The notes beneath the pieces are model-generated. The model did not search any database and was not told where the DNA came from. It saw only the letters and a list, made by a program, of their open reading frames with translations. Positions 5,494-8,603 of a stretch of DNA of 8,603 nucleotides are shown here, piece after piece (position 1 is the first letter of the stretch; each line of letters begins with the position of its first letter). The stretch is from an uncultured Clostridia bacterium (GTDB lineage Bacteria > Bacillota > Clostridia > Christensenellales > UBA1242), in NCBI GenBank assembly GCA_944372745.1, contig CALWAB010000098.1, positions 1-8,603 of the forward strand, given 5' to 3'. The translations under genes and the position numbers were made by a program.

Positions 5494-6177
5494 TTATATT
5501 TTGTCACTATCAAAAACGCTGTATTTGTCAGTTGAAATTTCTTTTGTAGGATTGTAGATAGTATATGTATTTCCATCCTTAGACTTTACAAAAGCTCTTT
5601 TCACTTGAAAAGGTCTTGACTTGTTGTCACATTCAATAATAGTGGTAGGACTAATATTCAACATTCTTGTGTCAACTACCCTATCAAATTCATTATTAAT
5701 TACATTTTTGAAGGCATTGCCTATACTTGTTTTGTATACAACATTTAATGAATAGAGTACTTTATTGTCTTTTGCTAAGAATACATCACTTTTGTACTGT
5801 GCTTGTTCGTGTGGGGAAATTAAGCGTATTTTATTGGCAAAAAGATATACAACATCCAAGCCTATGACTGATATGTCTTCACAATTACATATTATGATTT
5901 TTGCTTTATTGAGATTAGCCAAGGCATCATAGTTGCCTTTCTTTAATAATTGTCTTTTTATAAAATCATTATCTACGCGTTCGGAATGTTCACCATTAAT
6001 AACAACGATTGGACTCAAAAGAAATGTATTTAATTCATCATACGACAATTTATCAACTAACGCATTTGCTAAAAAGACCGCATCTTCTTGTGGTAAAACA
6101 TCTTTAAAATTCTCAAGAAGAGATTTATGATAAAATTCCTTATTCCTTACTAAATTTGCTATGTTAATCACTTCCAT
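5494..6177 (-). CDS. Hypothetical protein of 227-228 residues
   Basis: I do not recognise this protein. The first ~60 residues look helical (LVRNKEFYHKSLLENF, VFLANALVDKL). The rest alternates beta-like hydrophobic strands, such as SPIVVING, AKIIICNC, DVVYLF and TTIIEC, with charged turns, suggesting an alpha/beta domain. There is no signal peptide, membrane segment or obvious catalytic motif. It is monocistronic, with its own promoter about 15 nt upstream and a bidirectional terminator just after the stop. The start is uncertain: GTG at 6180 and ATG at 6177 are adjacent codons with only a weak AGG upstream. The ATG is taken here. The predicted transcript begins about 4-8 nt before either, so the leader is almost absent. 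Codon use resembles its neighbours, and nothing points to recent transfer. It is a real gene by its signals; the function is unknown. Confidence 0.8.
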   Translation of the reverse strand: MEVINIANLVRNKEFYHKSLLENFKDVLPQEDAVFLANALVDKLSYDELNTFLLSPIVVINGEHSERVDNDFIKRQLLKKGNYDALANLNKAKIIICNCEDISVIGLDVVYLFANKIRLISPHEQAQYKSDVFLAKDNKVLYSLNVVYKTSIGNAFKNVINNEFDRVVDTRMLNISPTTIIECDNKSRPFQVKRAFVKSKDGNTYTIYNPTKEISTDKYSVFDSDKI

Positions 6178-6191
6178 CACCTATTTTCTAT

Positions 6192-6220
6192 AGTTTATCA
6201 CACAATATGCACCTTGTCAA
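6192..6220 (-). promoter_or_regulatory. Promoter of the 228-residue protein gene
   Basis: On the minus strand, a perfect TTGACA (6215-6220), a 17-bp spacer and TAAACT (6192-6197) with an extended TG before it. The predicted start site near 6185 leaves a leader of only a few nucleotides before GTG 6180 / ATG 6177. Confidence 0.78.
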
Positions 6221-6310
6221 TACTAAATATCATCACTCGTTGCTATTAATATACTATTAAAATTAAAATTTTATTCGCTTTGATTAAAGGTTTATTTAAC
6301 TTAACAAATT

Positions 6311-6327
6311 TTTCATTTAAAATGAAA
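6311..6327. repeat. 17-bp palindrome in the spacer downstream of rubrerythrin
   Basis: TTTCATTTAAAATGAAA is a perfect inverted repeat around one central base. It lies about 90 bp upstream of the -35 of the 228-residue protein gene and past the rubrerythrin terminator. It has no T run suited to termination. A regulator site is possible, but chance is likely in AT-rich sequence. The remaining spacer from 6221 to 6373 shows nothing else. Confidence 0.3.
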
Positions 6328-6373
6328 TAAATTAAAATATATAAAATTCAAAAAAACTAACCATACCCCAAAC

Positions 6374-6400
6374 AAAAAATGACCTCTATAATAAGGTCAT
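6374..6400 (-). terminator. Rho-independent terminator of the rubrerythrin gene
   Basis: On the minus strand, ATGACCT (6379-6385 complement) pairs with AGGTCAT (6394-6400) in a 7-bp stem with an 8-nt loop, followed by six T. It starts 8 nt after the stop codon. Confidence 0.85.
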
Positions 6401-6408
6401 CTAAGTCA

Positions 6409-6942
6409 TTAAAAATTATCTTTAGCAAGTTCAAAGAATGCTCTTGGATGGCTACATACTGGGCAAACTTCTGGTGCTTCTTTTGCATAAGTTCTATAAC
6501 CACAGTTTCTACAAATCCATAATACTTCTTCATCTTTCTTAAATGTTTCGCCTTTGTCAATGTTTTCAAGAAGTTTATTGTATCTCTTTTCGTGGTCTTC
6601 TTCAATTTTTGCTACGCCATCAAACATTTTAGCAATTTCTTCAAAACCTTCTTCGCGTGCAACATCTGCAAAACTTTTGTACATATCTGTCCATTCGTAA
6701 TTTTCACCGCTTGCTGCATCTATAAGGTTATCTCTTGTAGAACCAATGCCGTGAACCAATTTAAACCACATTTTTGCGTGTTCTTTTTCATTTCCTGCTG
6801 TCTCTTCAAAGATAGCAGCAATTTGTTCATAGCCTTCTTTTTTTGCTTGACTAGCATAGTATGTGTATTTATTTCTAGCTTGGCTCTCGCCTGCAAAGGC
6901 TGTCCAAAGATTTTGTTCTGTTTTTGAACCTTTTAATTCCAT
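6409..6942 (-). CDS. rbr: Rubrerythrin (diiron peroxidase with rubredoxin domain)
   Basis: Cytosolic non-haem iron protein that reduces hydrogen peroxide to water, protecting anaerobes from oxidative stress. It has 177 residues, a normal length for the compact form. The N-terminal ferritin-like four-helix domain carries diiron ligands: E19 in AGESQARNKY, E52-x-x-H55 in GNEKEHAKMW, E97 in AREEGFEEIA, and E114-x-x-H117 in IEEDHEKRY. The C-terminal rubredoxin-like knuckle has C144-x-x-C147 and C160-x-x-C163, holding one Fe-Cys4 site that passes electrons to the diiron site. The ATG at 6942 is chosen because AAGGAGA (6951-6957) lies 8 nt upstream. An earlier in-frame TTG at 6999 is part of the -35 box. 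It is monocistronic, with its own promoter and terminator. No clear PerR box (TTATAATnATTATAA) covers the promoter, although TTATAAT occurs twice there. Identity is very secure. Confidence 0.97.
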   Translation of the reverse strand: MELKGSKTEQNLWTAFAGESQARNKYTYYASQAKKEGYEQIAAIFEETAGNEKEHAKMWFKLVHGIGSTRDNLIDAASGENYEWTDMYKSFADVAREEGFEEIAKMFDGVAKIEEDHEKRYNKLLENIDKGETFKKDEEVLWICRNCGYRTYAKEAPEVCPVCSHPRAFFELAKDNF

Positions 6943-6970
6943 AATAATATTCTCCTTTTTAAAGCAAGTT

Positions 6971-6999
6971 ATTATAACATATTTGAAAATTATAAGCAA
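6971..6999 (-). promoter_or_regulatory. Promoter of the rubrerythrin gene
   Basis: On the minus strand, TTGCTT (6994-6999), a 17-bp spacer and TATAAT (6971-6976) with an extended TG. The start near 6964 gives a leader of about 22 nt containing the AAGGAGA ribosome binding site. The 13-mer TATGTTATAATAA around the -10 is identical to that at the rarA promoter. Confidence 0.88.
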
Positions 7000-7056
7000 A
7001 TAATTTTAGATATAAAAAAATTGAATTTGCATAGTTTAAACCGCATTAGATTATTT

Positions 7057-8361
7057 TTATGGATTGTATTTTGAGCGTTTAGGGTCTTTAGGAATAATCA
7101 AGTCTTTTTCCTTACCATTATTTGATAAAACTACATATTTTCTATCTTTAAGAGAATCAGGCAAGTATTGTTGGTCTACATAACCACCATATAAATGAGC
7201 ATATTTATATTGGCTTGTTTCTTCTTTGGGTGCGTAAGTTTTATCTTTTAAATAAACTGGTATTGCATCATCCTTATTGTCTTTTAAATCACTCTGCACC
7301 GCTTCCATTGCTCTAATCACTGCATTAGATTTAGGTGCAAGGCAAATGTATATAGTGGCATGACACAGTGACAATTTTGCTTCAGGGAGTCCTATATTTT
7401 TGAGTGCTTCCATTGCACTGACCGCTACGACCATTGCATTGCTATCTGCCATACCCACATCTTCGCTGGCGTGGGCTATGAGCCGTCTAGCAATTATCAT
7501 CGGGTCACACCCGCTTTCTATCAATCTTAAACAATAGTAAACCCCTGCATCTGGGTCACTACCACGCAATGATTTACAGAATGCACTCAATAAATCATAA
7601 AATAAATTTTCATCTAATGCCAAACTTTTCTTCTGCAAGCAATTTAATATTGTTGTTTTGTCGACTACAGTTCTACCTTCGTCATCATAAGGTGAAGTCA
7701 TAACAGCAAGTTCTAATGTATTCAACATTGTACGCACATCTCCATCACTTGCATTTAATAAATGTTCCCTTGCATCATCTTCTAAAAGCACATTATAATT
7801 CTTCAAGCCTTTCTCCGCCGTCAATGCCCTATTCAGTGCTTGATTCAAATCTTCTTTTGTAAGTTTTTTAAATTCGTACACTATGCATCTAGACAAAATT
7901 GCTCGCGTAAGTGCTACATTGGGGTTTTCAGTAGTTGAACCGATGAAGACAATGCTCCCATCTTCAATACTAGCAAGTAAACTATCTAATTGTGCTTTAT
8001 TAAAGCGGTGACACTCGTCAAGCAATAAATAAGTGCGTTTACCATACATATTCATTCTATCTTTCGCTTGCTTAATGACTTCTTTGACATCTGCCACCCC
8101 ACAAGATACAGCATTGAGTTTAGCAAATTCCCCACCACAAGTTTTAGAAATGATATTGGCAAGCGTAGTCTTACCACATCCCGGTGGCCCCCAGAATATC
8201 ATACTCGTCACTCTGTCCGCACGAATTGCTCGCTCTAGTGGCATACCTTTTGACAAAATGTGTTGTTGCCCATAAAATTCATCAAGCGTTTCGGGACGCA
8301 TACGCTCCGCTAGCGGTGCATAACTTTTACCGCTTGTGTTCATTGAAAATAAATTGTCCAT
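7057..8361 (-). CDS. rarA: Replication-associated recombination protein A (RarA/MgsA), AAA+ ATPase
   Basis: Homotetrameric AAA+ ATPase related to clamp loader subunits and eukaryotic WRNIP1. It acts at stalled replication forks and single-stranded DNA gaps. Its 434 residues are full length. Visible in order: AERMRPETLDEFYGQQHIL (18-36), the usual RarA N-terminal box; Walker A GPPGCGKT (58-65); Walker B LLLDECHRF (112-120), where the usual DEIHRF has Cys for Ile; sensor 1 GSTTENP (141-147); and the SRC arginine finger (157-159). Then come the helical lid and the tetramerisation domain, with IARRLIAHASEDVGMAD and a closing YKYAHLYGG...QQYLPDSL. The ATG at 8361 follows AAGGA (8367-8371) after 5 nt. 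It has its own promoter, 61 nt after an unidentified upstream gene. No convincing terminator is seen in the 57 nt before the rubrerythrin promoter, so some read-through into rbr is possible. Confidence 0.97.
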   Translation of the reverse strand: MDNLFSMNTSGKSYAPLAERMRPETLDEFYGQQHILSKGMPLERAIRADRVTSMIFWGPPGCGKTTLANIISKTCGGEFAKLNAVSCGVADVKEVIKQAKDRMNMYGKRTYLLLDECHRFNKAQLDSLLASIEDGSIVFIGSTTENPNVALTRAILSRCIVYEFKKLTKEDLNQALNRALTAEKGLKNYNVLLEDDAREHLLNASDGDVRTMLNTLELAVMTSPYDDEGRTVVDKTTILNCLQKKSLALDENLFYDLLSAFCKSLRGSDPDAGVYYCLRLIESGCDPMIIARRLIAHASEDVGMADSNAMVVAVSAMEALKNIGLPEAKLSLCHATIYICLAPKSNAVIRAMEAVQSDLKDNKDDAIPVYLKDKTYAPKEETSQYKYAHLYGGYVDQQYLPDSLKDRKYVVLSNNGKEKDLIIPKDPKRSKYNP

Positions 8362-8382
8362 TTTTATCCTTCTAACCTATTT

Positions 8383-8411
8383 ATTATAACATAATTGTGA
8401 AATTTAGACAA
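8383..8411 (-). promoter_or_regulatory. Promoter of rarA
   Basis: On the minus strand, TTGTCT (8406-8411), a 17-bp spacer and TATAAT (8383-8388) with an extended TG. The start near 8376 gives a leader of about 15 nt holding AGAAGGA (8367-8373). Confidence 0.8.
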
Positions 8412-8422
8412 CTTTAAAAATA

Positions 8423-8603
8423 TTAATTTTGAATATTGGCTTCAAATTTATGCACAAGTGCCTTGAGATGTGGCCGATTGTCTAAAAGCAAATAGGTTTG
8501 TGGAGCAATAAATTCATTGCATTGTTTTAAAATTTCCTTAGTTATAACTTCTTTAAACACATCGTAACTTTCTATAGGTATTACATAGCACCCTTTTCTT
8601 CCC
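8423..8603 (-). CDS. C-terminal 59 residues of an unidentified protein, cut by the right edge
   Basis: An open frame enters from the right edge and ends at TAA 8423-8425. The other two minus-strand frames close within 51 bases of the edge. The visible residues begin GRKGCYVIPIESYDVFKEV, continue through helical text and end LLLDNRPHLKALVHKFEANIQN. It looks like the tail of a soluble protein, with a strand (GCYVIPI) followed by two helices. I do not recognise the family, and too little is visible for a function. It precedes rarA in the same direction with a 61-nt gap, but rarA has its own promoter. Confidence 0.6.
   Translation of the reverse strand, partial: GRKGCYVIPIESYDVFKEVITKEILKQCNEFIAPQTYLLLDNRPHLKALVHKFEANIQN

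Noticed and set aside
6357..6927. Open frames overlapping rubrerythrin (minus 6357-6605, plus 6592-6927)
   Set aside because: Rubrerythrin covers the same bases with complete metal-ligand motifs; the overlapping frames lack initiation signals and run through its terminator or coding helices.
6961..6999. PerR box over the rubrerythrin promoter
   Set aside because: TTATAAT occurs twice but as direct copies with the wrong spacing; the 7-1-7 inverted form TTATAATnATTATAA is absent.
6965..7056. Terminator after rarA
   Set aside because: A run of seven T follows on the minus strand, but only a 3-4 bp imperfect stem can be drawn before it.
8033..8375. Plus-strand frames at 8033-8275 and 8184-8375
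   Set aside because: Antisense to the conserved N-terminal ATPase region of rarA and without ribosome binding sites.
1..8603. CRISPR array, riboswitch, T-box, insertion sequence or origin
   Set aside because: No regularly spaced repeats, no recognisable aptamer core or T-box sequence, no transposase and no DnaA-box cluster were seen.

Overview
The window is a low-GC stretch (roughly 30% G+C by eye) of a bacterial chromosome, most likely an anaerobic Bacillota/Clostridia-type organism. The reasons are strong AT bias, AAGGAG-type ribosome binding sites, sigma-A-like promoters with long A/T tracts, a rubrerythrin (typical of anaerobes) and a CCA-encoding tRNA. TGA acts as a stop codon and TGG as Trp, so the standard bacterial code applies. 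No phage structural genes, transposase, CRISPR array or origin is visible.

Left block, minus strand (1-3027). An alanine racemase runs off the left edge and carries a long hydrophilic insertion or extension where its C-terminal domain should be finishing. Upstream of it, with no visible terminator between them, lies a small M3-like zinc metallopeptidase. Next is an isolated tRNA-Leu with anticodon AAG (an A34 tRNA), which has its own promoter and terminator.

Middle block, plus strand (3028-5486). A very AT-rich 300-base gap contains a 16-bp palindrome and a near-consensus promoter that drives an unidentified 212-residue helical protein, closed by a hairpin terminator. A second near-consensus promoter, only 6 nt from the start codon, drives a GNAT acetyltransferase (probably leaderless) and a calcineurin-like metallophosphoesterase in a two-gene operon. 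A bidirectional terminator closes this operon against the convergent gene.

Right block, minus strand (5494-8603). It holds an unidentified 228-residue protein (227 residues from the ATG chosen here), a rubrerythrin with diiron and rubredoxin domains, the replication/recombination AAA+ ATPase RarA, and the C-terminal 59 residues of an unidentified protein cut by the right edge. Rubrerythrin, RarA and the 228-residue protein each have their own 17-bp-spaced promoter.

The conserved genes (alr, rbr, rarA, tRNA) are housekeeping or stress functions. The less ordinary content is the alr insertion, the shortened M3-like peptidase, the A34 tRNA-Leu, the leaderless GNAT/phosphoesterase pair and the two orphan proteins. 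I see no convincing multi-gene defence or mobile system. The strongest candidates for something undescribed are the alr insertion and the minimal M3-like peptidase next to it.
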